Source: Chondrosia reniformis (lineage: Eukaryota; Porifera; Demospongiae; Chondrillida; Chondrillidae). From it: DNA of 64,000 nucleotides. A program made the translations under genes and the position numbers. Of the stretch, positions 46,501 to 59,400 are shown one piece after another (positions within the stretch are counted from its first letter, which is position 1; every line of letters begins with the position of its first letter). Below the pieces are notes generated by a model, which did no database searches, had not been told where the DNA came from, and worked only from the letters and a program-made list of their open reading frames with translations. Where the stretch lies: NCBI GenBank assembly GCA_947172415.1, contig OX359194.1:620001-684000 (forward strand). The letters are read 5' to 3'.

Positions 46501-49500
46501 CTTACATGTGTTAATGTTGAGATATCTGTTCTTTTTCTTGTGAGCTTTAGCAATGTCATCTACTCCTCTTGGATCATTTTGAATTTTCTGTAACAACACG
46601 TGTCAATACATAGTGCATATACACTGACTGCATTATATTAGTCATGCAATCATTGGTTTATATACAAACTGTCTACAAAGTATTTTACATTTTACTTGTA
46701 ATCATTACTTTAAATTCCTTCTTGAAACCACTGTCTTTTTCCATTCTCATTTTTCTGACATGTGTTGCAAATTCGGATATGGGAATAATCTTAGAAATAT
46801 CTTCATAAACTGCAGAATTTTTAAAATTATATGATATTGGTAAGATCAAATTGGCATATAGAGTTTCTATTATAAAATCATTTGAATAACACAATGAACA
46901 CATAATATATATACGCACACGGCTCATCCACAATGCCATTGCTGGTGTCATTATCCATCTGAATGTGCTCTGTACTGCCAAGGTCATCAAGCTCCATCCA
47001 AGTACGGTCAGGAATCACTGGAGATGAATCATCCAAAGTTTGATTTGTCTCAGAAGTACTCTTATTTTCCTTATGTGGTACAGCATATAAAAAATTAGCA
47101 TCATTTGACCTGTTTTGTTTTTTATGTTCTTTTCGCCGATGTTTCCTAAAAGATGAAAATTACACTGTATATTTAATTAGCTGGCCTACAGTAAAGTCAT
47201 TTTAAACTCACTTTAGAAATATAATACAGAGAATTAGAATCACAAATATAATGATCAGAAGAACCACTACAGTTCCTGCTATAATGCCAACAGTGATTGA
47301 GTCAGTTGCAATTGAAGCTGCAGATATTTACAAAAAACACACAGTTTTCACAGTTAGATAAATATATATATAAAGCTGCAGTGAAATTTGATAATGTGTA
47401 TATATAGTAAATATAGTCTACTAAACCTTACTATTAGGAATTGTTGTAAACATCATGGAAGCATCAGGTCCAGTTCCATTACTATTAATAGCAGCTACAG
47501 TAAAATTGTATGTCACTCCAGTCATCAAATTATCCAATGATAATTGTGTTACTGCTCCAACTGTTCTTGTCATCTGACTTGATGAATCACTACTTAACTG
47601 GTACTTTATCAAATATTCAGTAATTACTCCATTTCGGTCCTTCTCAGCTGGTGGATCCCAACTCAAAATGGCTGAATCCCTGGATGGTGCTGCACTTAGA
47701 TTAAGAGGAGGTCCACTTGGTACTGTATAACAAAAAATCATACGTTAGAATACTGTAAAAAAACTGTCTTGTGTCTTTTTCTAATACGTATAAGTAAAGT
47801 AAATGATGAAACAGCTGTGATCTGCATGTCACTGTGATTATGAATATCATTTATTGTGAGAGTATAGAGTTTATTGTTGTGAGAATCATCAAAAATCAGT
47901 ATCCAATTTACTGGTATAGATTAATATGCACAAAAGTATAATAACACACTCACCATCTGAAGGCATTCTTATAGTGTCCATGTTAGAATCACAATAATCT
48001 TCTCCATTTGAAGATGTACATTCAACAGTGTAAGTAATATAAGGACTTAAACCATCCACTGTATACTGTAATACTGTACCATTTACAGTCTTTGTAGACA
48101 GACCACTCACAGTTGTAGATATAGTACACTTGTAAGTAAGAGAAGATGAATTATCTGGTGCAGTGAGTGTGATATTGAGTTGTGTTGAGGAACTGGCTGA
48201 CAGTGAAGATATTGAAGGATCTATATAAAGACAACACATATCAAGGTATGTATTAGGTGCCGCATTGCTTACGACAGCATATGATATATATAATTGGAGA
48301 TACAGAGATAGACATAACCCTATACATTCACAGTTCACATTTGGGCTAGTTTTTAATTTAATTAAAAGGAAATTTAACATATAAGTTTAACATTATAACG
48401 GTAACTTATTAATGTGGACAGCACAAAACCAATGTCAAGGACACGCAGAGGAAGTGTCTTGAGATCTTCACGCCACAACATTCCTACTGAAGTGTCACCG
48501 ACCACATCTGCAATCAGTTCCTTCAAACACTTAATGTTGGCTTCTGGACCGTACAAACGTTAAACACGCACTTCAAGACCATGAAAGGTACTCTATTTAT
48601 TTTCTTTCCCGTTTGTTATCAAACCTTATAATTATGCAAAAATTACTATTTAGAATGTCAAATGAACACATTAGTAGTACACCCCCTGAAAGGACAGGAC
48701 GCTTCATGTGAGTCCCAACAGTGCCCACATTAGAGGGGTTCCAGTGTATAGCTATAATACTTTTGTAGTATACCTTGTGGTCTAGTTCTTCCTGTTCCTG
48801 TCACTTCTCCTCCATCTCCCAAGTCATTGAAAGCTACTACTCTCACTGTGTACTTTGTATTAGCTCTTAAACCACTCAATTCAGTAGTAGTACTCATAGA
48901 AGTTATTAATGTTTCGTTTCTATACACTTTATACGTGACTGGTAGTCCTCCAGTGTTAGATGGTGCTGTCCAAGTAACCATCAGTTGGTCACATGATCCA
49001 GATGGCGGAGATATCATGAGGTCAGTGGGAGCACCTGGAACTGGATAAAATATACAATAGCACAATGTAGCAATCATGCTGTATTATAAATAGAACTAGA
49101 ACGTGCACAAAAATTAGACTCGCTACCTGAACAAGCAATGCCTGAAACTCTCACACTGTAATTTCCTTGAACTCCAGCTCCAAGGATTTCAGCTGCTACC
49201 CAAACATAGTAGGTGATATTTAATTGAAGTCCAGTCAGTGTAGTTGATGTATCTGTAATTCCTGATCTCTTCATATCAGATGGTGGATCTGTTTCAGTAC
49301 CACTATCAGTTGAATACTTAACTACATAACCTATTGCATACTTTGAATCAGTTCCAGCTACTGCAGTCCATGAAACATTCAAGGATATTCCATTGCAGAA
49401 CATGACACCTTGGACTTGAGATGGTGGAGATATTTCAGGTAGAGGAGGGGGAGTTTCTGTGTAAGATAATAAAGAATTGGAAAAAGTGAATATACATATT

Positions 49501-52330
49501 ATAGACATAATTACAAAGTAAAATAATCTGCACTAAAATTAACAGATAATACCTAAGACAACTGGATATATTGTAGACCAAGTGTTCTTATGATCCACTA
49601 CACAGCTGTATGTTGTGGCATGAATTGGTTTGAATGATGAGATAAGTAGTGTCCTATAAGGTCCTGATTTAGTAGTAACTGCTCCCTCAGTTGGTGTAAC
49701 TCGGCTCCTAGGATCACCAGTGAACCAATCCTTATATGTATTAATCCTAGGACATTCCAACTTTACAGGTTGACTGAGGGTAGGTGTTATAGTGATAGTA
49801 GTAGTTGGATCATCAGTCCTTCCAACTGTTAAGGTGTTAGTTGCTGATGGATTAACTATAGAATTAGAATTTTTAATAGATTACACTGCAAATATAACAC
49901 CAAATCAACACTAATGATTACCAGTTTACATCAAATCATAAAGATTATCACATAATGACTCACCAAGTACCACAGGGTAGGTTGTCTTTGTCTGAGTATC
50001 ACCAGGAGAAGATACCAAACAAGTGTATGTTCCAGCATGACTTGGAGTGAATGAAGAGAAAGCCAATATCCCAGCAGTTGTACTTATTTCATTTGGAGTG
50101 GGTGTTACTACACTTCCTGTAGTGTACCATCGTTTAACTACACCACTCCCACTACACTGCAGCTCTACTGATTGATTAATGGAAGGTGTTACAGTGATGG
50201 TAGTAGGAGGCTGGCCAACAGCAATAGTAGTTGGTTGAGATGCATTTCTCTGAGCTATATATGAGAAAAATAACAATTATAAAAATGACTACAACAGATT
50301 TGCAAACTCAAAGATGACATGCAATGTACGTATATAGGTCTACTGATTAACCAATTAATAATAGGTGCATGCATGTTACAGTATAGTGGCAATGGTAGTA
50401 GTTGCAGCAATATCTTAGCTATATACAGGCAAATCATAATTTATGCTATTAGTTCTTTTCTGTATTTCTGTAAGACGGAGTTACTAATTACTAAATGTTA
50501 CTACTATAAGACCTATAAGGGTATAGATTTATGTAATATGTCCTACTTGTGTCTATAGTTATGCTGAGTCTGTTTTACCTGAACAAACAAGATTACTAAG
50601 AGATTTATTTCATAAATTTTAATTCGACTTACATTAATTCCTTTCACAAAATTAAATTTCATCATGTGTCTTATATAGTTATCAAGATAAAGAAAAAGAC
50701 AAAGACCCCAAGGATCACTGATGAAGGGTGGAATTCCCAGAAACGGCTGTCTGACTCAGTGGAGAAGAAGATAAAAGAAGGGAAAAGAAGGAAAAGACTC
50801 CTGTAAATTCATCCAAAGCTCTCTTCAGGTTTAGTCCCCCTATAGGCTCTTTTACAGAATAGTCTAGCATGTAGGAAAATGGTACCTTAGATTTTTCATA
50901 TATATATACAGTGATGATATATGAAGTTTATTGAGCAACAGCAACATTAAATCTTTGGAATAGAATGTTTCAACCCGTAGGTCTTCATCAACAATATGAA
51001 AAAATGAGGAAAGGTTGGTGTTTAAATAGAAGTTGGTTGGCAGGTGTGAAAAATGATGTAATGAAAAAGTGCGCCAAATATTTAATGAGGATAAAAATGA
51101 ATTACAAGTGTTAATTAAATAAAGTCATTCCAAATAGGATTTAATAGATTCCTTGGTCCATATTGAAACAGGGGATGGTCTTAATCTTGATCGCCTCTCT
51201 GAATTCGAACTTCATATATCATCATGATCGCGACAAATAAACCCTATCATTTCATATATACAGTGACTACAATCAAGAACTACCTACACAGTGCAAGTTA
51301 CAAATTTAAAGAGATCCAAGTGACCCCTAGGATAATCAGTATTTTAAATAGTACGTATAGGTATAGTTGCAGGCTTTGAAATCCTCAACTACTGCATAGA
51401 GAGTAGTAGTTGATACAGATCATCCAATTGCAAGGTAGAACACATGACCTATATACCAATTACCTTTTCACACCTGCCACATATCAAGAAAGGTTCAGTC
51501 TTAAGTCTTAAAGGGGTCTCAGCTAATAACCACAGCAGATTTGATTTGCCTTGTTAGGGAGCTAAGAATACCGACGGTTGGTTGCATGCATTCACATAAT
51601 CAACAGGGTTAGAGACCATTTTGTAACTTGTACACAAGGGACATCATATGACGTATGTGTATAAAGGCCTATATACCATGTTATAATATCATGTTAATAT
51701 ACTCAAAACGTTTTGAACTTAATTCATTTAGAGAAAATGGAGACCTATATTAAGTGAGTATATATTTCAGTCAAAGGTCAGTTTGGGTCTTTAAATTTAA
51801 TTTATATATAGCTACATATATAGAAGGCTCATTAGAATGCAACAATAGTTGTAGCCGAGTTGAGGGTCACGTGCAGAAGTGAACTGATCCCATCTAGTAC
51901 GGTGATCGCTCAATGGATATTTAATAATTAGGTACCTTCCATTTTTAGTAATATATTGATCTAATTATCTACGTACTTCTGATCGGATCGGATCGAATCA
52001 AAAAATATTTTAAATGGCTAACACTTGCCTGCAGCGATTTATCAACGAGTCAAGGACTATAGAGATGTATACATTTAATACTCTGACTGATTACCTTTTA
52101 AGGAGGAGCGTGTCCATGAAAATATAATTATAGTATACATTATGTTAAGAAACTTTCAATTTGTGTTAATTTAAGGTTCAAAGCAATGATACTTATAAGT
52201 ATACGATACGTGTATAAGTTTTTACTGTGCAAAGGATTTATATATAAATACAAAAATTTGGTCACTCACCTAAATCCTTTACAACGGCACAGAACAGGAG
52301 AAAATGTCGAAAACACCAAAAGTACTTCAT
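41439..52330 (-). CDS. Gene E: receptor-type protein tyrosine phosphatase (2 Ig + 4 FN3 + TM + D1 + D2)
   Basis: 25 exons, 3918 nt, about 1305 aa, the largest member here. ATG 52328-52330 (signal [21 protein letters not shown]) to TAA 41439-41441. Domains: Ig-b (21-117), Ig-a (118-218), FN3-1 to FN3-4 (219-601), membrane span (about 610-636), juxtamembrane (637-712), D1, D2. It combines the Ig-b of D with the FN3 set of B and C, so it best represents the ancestral layout. D1 motifs are intact. A LINE 3' end sits in a D1 intron but does not touch exons. Confidence 0.87.
43670..46809 (-). other. Gene E phosphatase domain D1
   Basis: Exons: 46709-46809, 46506-46587, 46107-46180, 45907-45943, 45659-45756, 44521-44649, 44270-44430, 43979-44114, 43670-43819. 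Motifs [39 protein letters not shown]. Confidence 0.86.
44855..45500 (-). mobile_element. 5'-truncated LINE insertion in gene E D1 intron
   Basis: Flanked by an 11-bp target-site duplication, aagaactatca (44844-44854 and 45501-45511). On the minus strand it encodes the same reverse transcriptase C-terminus as 1741-2209 ([39 protein letters not shown]), with a frameshift just upstream of AMFNEEG. Its 3' end has the stem CTCCT GTAT AGGAG and a (GATT)n tail. Gene D lacks it at the matching site. Confidence 0.8.
48380..48765. other. Unexplained insertion in gene E, between FN3-2 and FN3-3 exons
   Basis: Absent from the matching intron of B and C. The minus strand has a short frame (48374-48556) reading [20 protein letters not shown] and onward that looks protein-like, but I do not recognise it. 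It could be a fragment of a captured gene or of a mobile element. Confidence 0.35.
50680..50890. repeat. Dispersed ~200-bp repeat, copy 7
   Basis: Near full length: ggatcactgatgaagggtgg to ggctcttttacagaatag. Intron position unique to gene E. Confidence 0.65.
50913..51223. mobile_element. 311-bp element with 16-bp terminal inverted repeats
   Basis: Ends gatgatatatgaagtt (50913-50928) and aacttcatatatcatc (51208-51223) are exact inverted repeats. The interior has gtttcaacccgtaggtcttc and no open frame. No target-site duplication was confirmed. Confidence 0.55.
51250..51475. repeat. Second copy of the repeat found at 2680-2870
   Basis: Shares caatcaag, cacagtgcaagttacaaattta, gtgaccc, tactgcata-gagtagtag and ccaattaccttttcacacct with 2680-2870. 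A short related stretch also occurs near 56195 (caataacaatcaagtgctac). Confidence 0.45.
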
Positions 52331-52970
52331 GTCAATTAATTAAGCAACAAAACTTATTAGAGATCTACAGATGTAACTATAGAGACTATAATAGCCTGTA
52401 TTAAATCAGCAATACCAGACTCTTCAGTAAAGTTTCAGTAAGCTTAAATATTGTTGTGACATCGACTGTTCCAGGTTGTTGTTGTTATTGAAACAGGTGC
52501 TGATTCAATTTCTATGCATGGTTTCCTTTAGTCAAAACGAATTATATGAAGAACGACCTATATATAAATAGCTAATTGCTAATAGCCAATATCACGCGTG
52601 ACAGGTAGCCTTGTGCTTAGTCATTATAGATAGGTAAAGGTTACGATGCAGAAAAAGAGAATGAAATACATGCAATATATAACTATAATACGTAGGTGAA
52701 TTTTGGGACCAAATATTAAAAGTATATAGAGGACAATGTATCCTGATTTTATAATTATAAATGCAACATGAAAAATCAATGATGTATGATTATACTGTAG
52801 CCCTAGAGTGATAACATATTACAGGAAAACAGATTTCACAATTATATAAATACTTGTAAAAGTCATGCATTATATTAAAGCTACATCACAAATCATTTAA
52901 ATTAGAATTGACACATAGCTAGAAGGGGTTGCACACATGATATTGTTAATCTATAGATATTTCTTAGTTA

Positions 52971-54725
52971 TTACACAACTCTTGAGAAATTGAGATAAGC
53001 TAGAAGCATCTCATAACATAACTGGTACTGCTCCTACATGGAGAAAGAGAGGCAATATAGAGGTAAAGTGACTCAATGTTTGATTGTTTGATTAATGATC
53101 AAACAATCAAACTTTGAGTCATACGCATGAGTGGTGTTAAAAACTCACCACAGTGGAGACTATGTTGGGTCTTTGTACTCTAATGGCTTTGACAGTCTGA
53201 AATATGTCAACTTCTCTTTCAACTTTAACTCTCTCAATCTTAGACATAGCAGTAATAAATACACCAGTACGACCCATACCATCACTGAAACAGTAAAAGT
53301 ATTATGATGAGTGTTTATTTAACAAGCACCCAGATGTTAATTTACTGAAAACAATGCAATAAAATGTATTGAGAGCGAATTTTGATCGTAATGCGTCCGT
53401 AACTCGCACGAATAATCTTTGACATTTTATCGTAAGATGTTCGTAGTTTAGTCGTAGTTTGATGGTATTAAAAGGGTAGAATCTTGGAAGTCGATCGAAG
53501 TTCGATGTAAACCTTTTTTTGTACGTATACCGTACGTACATGCTCAGATTCGGTTATATATATAAGCTTCACTCATTTATACATACTATATAGATCAGGT
53601 TTAGATTTGTTTATGGTATATTTGCTGAGATTTTAAGTATACCATTTTCTATGACATTGTATTTTCAATGTTGTTTCTATATACTTAAGGGAGAGCTTTT
53701 AAGATGATAAGGGCCAAAATTGTACACAAGATTACACAAGATTCATTTGAATGATTATATATACAATGATATGTAAGCTATAGCCTTGATAGATGAGGCT
53801 AATCAGATATTACGTACAATAAAGAATTAAAACATTTTAAACATATATTATACGTACAGTATATATCTATATTCATAATGCTGAAACTGAATATATAGAT
53901 TACTCATTACCGGTTCATTCTCCATTATATCACACAGTAGTACAATCTCAGAAGTCTTCAACTGCCAGACCACTTTCCACAAGTCATCTCTATAATAGTG
54001 TGTATCAGTGGAGACTGATCATGAGCAGCTATAAAGGTATATATTCACTGGAGTGGCTTTATTAAGAATAGAGAGATCTATAGAAGGAAAGATATTTATA
54101 TTTTTCCCTATAGTCAACTTACATTGATAAAAGAGTCATTCATATAATCATTTTCATTTCCTACAGTCCTTCCAGAAATATGAAGGTAGTTGAAGGAATC
54201 TGTATACCGTAACCTTATAGCAGATATCACTATATAGATACACGAGACTTATAATAAAACTTGCAGGAATGTCTGTCAACTTGACATGTGTTGTAAGCTA
54301 TTAGCTAGTCCCAAATCAGGGAAAGTGGCTAAAATATCATTTTACTTGGCTGAGAACCCAGAATGGCCATTATATACCAAATGTGTACTGAAAACACAAT
54401 ATTTAACAGTTACAGAAATGTATATTGAAACATTTTCAACATATAAACAGTTTCATGCATCTTACAGGTCTTGAAAATTGGCAAATTGTTAAAACTTAAA
54501 ATATATACATTAGAGTAATAGAGTAATTTAAGTCACTGTTAATTATATATATACCGCATTCACACCTTTTCAATGACTGTTACATTACACAAACTAACCT
54601 GCAGTGAACAATCAGAGGTTGCTGACTGTTCTGATGTACCTTTCTAACTTGCCTGCAAACTGTACCAGAGATGAGGAATATTGGGGTATCCATGATCAGG
54701 CCATCCAGTGTAGAGGAAGTGATAA
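52971..54725 (-). pseudogene. Gene F: broken RPTP remnant
   Basis: Recognisable pieces: last D2 exon 52971-53033 (six codons short), P-loop exon 53149-53284 (DGMGRTG intact), a trace of the QFWP exon near 53715-53750, exon 53911-54056 (135 nt in the others, 146 here through +5 and +6 insertions, so frameshifted), intact-looking exon 54123-54199, and the D1 WPDHG exon 54599 to about 54722 with a frameshift after WPDHG. The exon before the P-loop and the D1-D2 linker exons are missing, and everything upstream is replaced by satellite. Confidence 0.78.
53070..53120. repeat. 23-bp near-perfect inverted repeat
   Basis: Arms 53070-53092 and 53098-53120 with one mismatch and a 5-base loop, in the last intron of the gene F remnant. 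Confidence 0.6.
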
Positions 54726-54857
54726 TTTTTTAATATCCTCTACATGGAGACGGTGATTATATATACATGTCATTCCGGATATGTACTATATAGTACATGG
54801 TTGTTGTTCAAGTAGTATCTATCCATAATACTGTACAATATCCTCTAATTCATTTTT

Positions 54858-55200
54858 TAACTTTGTGTACAAGAATTTATTGTACATTGAGGGCTGTAAC
54901 TCTACCAAATTGACATATATGAAGCTGGGACTTTGTGTCAGCTTTCACAGTCACCTATGGAGTATATCTAACGTGTTTTTGAAATTTTGATGCAACTTTA
55001 AATTTGCCCTATCTCTCACCATACATTAATTTTGTATACAAGAATTTAATGTACATTTATTGTTGTAACTCTATCAATCACTAATATATGAGACTAATAC
55101 GTGATGTCAGCATTCACAGGCATGTATGAAACATTTGTAAAACGTTTTTGAAGTTTATAATGTGTGTTCATCTTTTCCCTCTCTCTCACAATACATTTAC
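54858..55200. repeat. Diverged edge of the 169-bp satellite
   Basis: About two monomers with many substitutions, as expected at an array edge. They directly follow the gene F remnant. Confidence 0.75.
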
Positions 55201-55836
55201 GTTTAGAAAGAATAATTTAAAATATTTTTGGAGTTACAGTTTCCTTTAAAAACATATATCTAGATATTTATATACGCTATAACGTAAGTTTGGAATTAGA
55301 CTTAGAGTAATTCATACAGCCGGGTCAGTTGCAATATCGATCATAAACATTAATATCGTCAAGGCGATAAATATCGGTCCTCGCACTATATCCAGTTTTC
55401 TGTATCATGAAAAGTCGCTCTCCTCCCTCCACCAAGACACATACAGGCTTTTACCCATTTGCCACAGTTTTGAAATGTATTGGAAATACTGCGTATGTGT
55501 GTAAAATTGCTTGGAACCATTTACTGATCTAGAATTAGAGTGGAATAAATTGACGATTTCTCGAAAATAATTGGGATCAGAAAAGTCGTTCTCCTCGGCC
55601 CATCAAGACACTTACCGGATTATTTCCGCTTTCCGCAGTTTTCAGATGAACCACAAATACTCCCTATGTCTTTAAACTTGCTTGAAACAGTTCACCGATC
55701 TGGAAATAACGAGAAATATATAAAAAAAGTCCCAACCACAACCGTTTTCTTTGGACAAAACTTCATATAAATAGAAGCGAAAAACCTAATATAGTAGGCC
55801 TACCTGGACACATCTCTATGGTGGTTGCGGTTCCCA
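55200..55836. other. Non-satellite segment inside the array, left part
   Basis: Contains two diverged copies of a ~130-base stretch (around 55410-55540 and 55583-55710; both have aaaagtcg-tctcct and a cac-gttttgaaatg or cagttttcagatg segment). No gene recognised. Not present in the second interruption at 62541. Confidence 0.4.
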
Positions 55837-56430
55837 TAGAGGTTGGTAGCGCTTAGACTCTGAAGCTGTCTCCTAATCGGTTGGTGCCATAGAGACGTGC
55901 TCACCAATAATCCGGATTTCGGGGGGGTTCCACGTAATGTGGGATTGGCATCTGATATCTTAGGATTCATATGAGTCGGCCATATCGAGAAGAACTGGTT
56001 CTTCTCACGCAAGTGACACCCAAAGCTCAACTCGGCAGAGCGTTACCACCGATCCCGGCCTCTGAGCGTCGTGGATGGTAGCGTTCGGTATGGTCCAACT
56101 GTTTTTCTTTGCAGTTTCGTTGGCCGTCGATTGACAAAATTTCACTTTAACCAGATCCATATATTAAATATGGATAGATAGTGCTTCAATAACAATCAAG
56201 TGCTACACAGTGCATTTTCCAATATATAATAAAATTTAGAAAGTCTTCTAGATTTTCAGATATAGTATCGAATTTTATCGTTACATACACCTTCTAACGG
56301 TCGGCCATATATAATATTACGCAATTATCTCTATATAGTACAAAATAGTACGTAAAACTATAGTTCTGTAACTCTATCAAATGGAAAGATATGAAGCTGT
56401 AACTTTGTGTCAGTTTCACAGTCACCTATG
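55837..56430. repeat. Non-satellite block, copy 1
   Basis: Nearly identical to 62541-63134 at a constant offset of 6704 bases. Contains a minus-strand frame, 55800-56030, shared by both copies (62507-62734) only because the DNA is duplicated. Function unknown. Confidence 0.7.
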
Positions 56431-59400
56431 GAGAATATCCAATGTGTTTTTGAAATTTTGATTCAACTTAAAATTTGCCCTATCTCTCACCATACATTAA
56501 TTTTGTATACAAGAATTTATTGTACATTGAGGGCTGTAACTCTACCAAATTGACATTTATGAAGCTGGGACTTTGTGTCAGTTTCACAGTCACCTATGGA
56601 GAATATCCAATGTGTTTTTGAAATTTTGATTCAACTTAAAATTTGCCCTATCTCTCACCATACATTAATTTTGTATACAAGAATTTATTGTACATTGAGG
56701 GCTGTAACTCTACCAAATTGACATTTATGAAGCTGGGACTTTGTGTCAGTTTCACAGTCACCTATGGAGAATATCCAATGTGTTTTCGAAATTTTGATTC
56801 AACTTAAAATTTGCCCTATCTCTCACCATACATTAATTTTGTATACAAGAATTTATTGTACATTGAGGGCTGTAACTCTACTAAATTGACATTTATGAAG
56901 CTGGGACTTTGTGTCAGTTTCACAGTCACCTATGGAGAATATCCAATGTGTTTTTGAAATTTTGATTCAACTTAAAATTTGCCCTATCTCTCACCATACA
57001 TTAATTTTGTATACAAGAATTTATTGTACATTGAGGGCTGTAACTCTACCAAATTGACATTTATGAAGCTGGGACTTTGTGTCAGTTTCACAGTCACCTA
57101 TGGAGAATATCCAATGTGTTTTTGAAATTTTGATTCAACTTAAAATTTGCCCTATCTCTCACCATACATTAATTTTGTATACAAGAATTTAATGAACATT
57201 GAGTGCTGTAACTCTATCAAATTGACATATATGAAGCTGGGACTTTGTGTCAGCTTTCACAGTCACTTCTGGAGGATATCCAATGTGTTTTTGAAATTTT
57301 GTTGCAACTTAAAATTTGCCCTATCTCTCACCATACATTAATTTTGCATACAATAATTTAATGTACATTGAGGGCTGTAACTCTACCAAATTGACATATA
57401 TGAAGCTGGGACTTTGTGTCAGCTTTCACAGTCACCTATGGAGTATATCCAATGTGTTTTTGAAATTTTGATGCAACTTAAAATTTACCTTATCTCTCAC
57501 AATACATTAATTTTGCATACAATAATTTAATGTACATTGAGGGCTGTAACTCTACCAAATTGACATATATGAAGCTGGGACTTTGTGTCAGCATTCACAG
57601 TCACTTCTGGAGGATATCCAATGTGTTTTTGAAATTTTGATGAAACTTAAAATTTGCCCTATCTCTCACCATACATTAATTTTGTATACAAGAATTTAAT
57701 GAACATTGAGTGCTGTAACTCTATCAAATTGACATATATGAAGCTGGGACTTTGTGTCAGCTTTCACAGTCACTTCTGGAGGATATCCAATGTGTTTTTG
57801 AAATTTTGTTGCAACTTTAAATTTGCCCTATCTCTCACCATACATTAATTTTGCATACAATAATTTAATGTACATTGAGGGCTGTAACTCTACCAAATTG
57901 ACATATATGAAGCTGGGACTTTGTGTCAGCATTCACAGTCACTTCTGGAGGATATCCAATGTGTTTTTGAAATTTTGATTCAACTTAAAATTTGCCCTAT
58001 CTCTCACCATACATTAATTTTGTATACAAGAATTTAATGAACATTGAGTGCTGTAACTCTATCAAATTGACATATATGAAGCTGGGACTTTGTGTCAGCT
58101 TTCACAGTCACTTCTGGAGGATATCCAATGTGTTTTTGAAATTTTGTTGCAACTTTAAATTTGCCCTATCTCTCACCATACATTAATTTTGCATACAATA
58201 ATTTAATGTACATTGAGGGCTGTAACTCTACCAAATTGACATATATGAAGCTGGGACTTTGTGTCAGCTTTCACAGTCACCTATGGAGTATATCCAATGT
58301 GTTTTTGAAATTTTGATGCAACTTAAAATTTACCTTATCTCTCACAATACATTAATTTTGTATACAAGAATTTAATGAACATTGAGGACTGTAACTCTAC
58401 CAAATTGACATATATGAAGCTGGGACTTTGCGTCAGCTTTCACAGTCACCCTATGGAGTATATCCAATGGGTTTTTGAAATTTTGATTCAACTTAAAATT
58501 TGCCCTATCTCTCACAATACATTAATTTTGTATACAAGAATTTAATGAACATTGAGGGCTGTAACTCTACCAAATTGACATAAATGAAGCTGTGACTTTG
58601 TGTCAGCATTAACAGTCACCTATGGAGTATATCCAATGTGTTTTTGAAATTTTGATGAAACTTTAAATTTGCCTTATCTCTCACCATACATTAATTTTGT
58701 ATACAAGAATTTAATGAACATTGAGGGCTGTAACTCTACCAAATTGACATAAATGAAGCTGTGACTTTGTGTCAGCATTCACAGTCACCTTGGAGTATAT
58801 CCAATGTGTTTTTGAAATTTTGATGAAACTTTAAATTTGCCTTATCTCTCACCATACATTAATTTTGTATACAAGAATTTAATGAACATTGAGTGCTGTA
58901 ACTCTATCAAATTGACATATATGAAGCTGGGACTTTGTGTCAGCTTTCACAGTCACTTATGGAGTATATTCAATGGGTTTTTGAAATTTTGATGAAATTT
59001 TAAATTTGCCCTATCTCTCACCATACATTAATTATGTATACAAGAATTTAATGTACATTGAGGGCTGTAACTCTACCAAATTGACATATATGAAGCTGGT
59101 TCTTTGTGTCAGCTTTCACAGTCACCTATGGAGTATATCCAATGTGTTTTTGAAATTTTGATGAAACTTTAAATTTGCCTTATCTCTCACCATACATTAA
59201 TTTTGTATACAAGAATTTAATGAACATTGAGGGCTGTAACTCTACCAAATTGACATAAATGAAGCTGTGACTTTGTGTCAGCATTCACAGTCACCTTGGA
59301 GTATATCCAATGTGTTTTTGAAATTTTGATGAAACTTTAAATTTGCCTTATCTCTCACCATACATTAATTTTGTATACAAGAATTTAATGAACATTGAGT

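Larger units (their letters stand above)
50255..52269. other. Gene E intron 1
   Basis: No coding exon seen. Contains a faint Ig-b remnant (about 50337-50415), ~200-bp repeat copy 7, a terminal-inverted-repeat element and a copy of the repeat nested in gene A. Confidence 0.5.
46919..52330 (-). other. Gene E ectodomain, membrane and juxtamembrane exons
   Basis: Signal 52270-52330; Ig-b 49964-50254; Ig-a 49553-49855; FN3 at 49127-49456, 48774-49034, 47954-48220 and 47432-47722; membrane 47212-47317; juxtamembrane 46919-47145. The juxtamembrane is the longest of the array (76 codons, basic [12 protein letters not shown] start) and ends at a GTGCGT donor. Ectodomain exons are all phase 1-1. Confidence 0.82.

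Noticed and set aside
55800..56030. 76-residue minus-strand frame, repeated at 62507-62734
   Set aside because: Both occurrences are one duplicated DNA block; no recognisable family and no gene context. Left as unexplained sequence.
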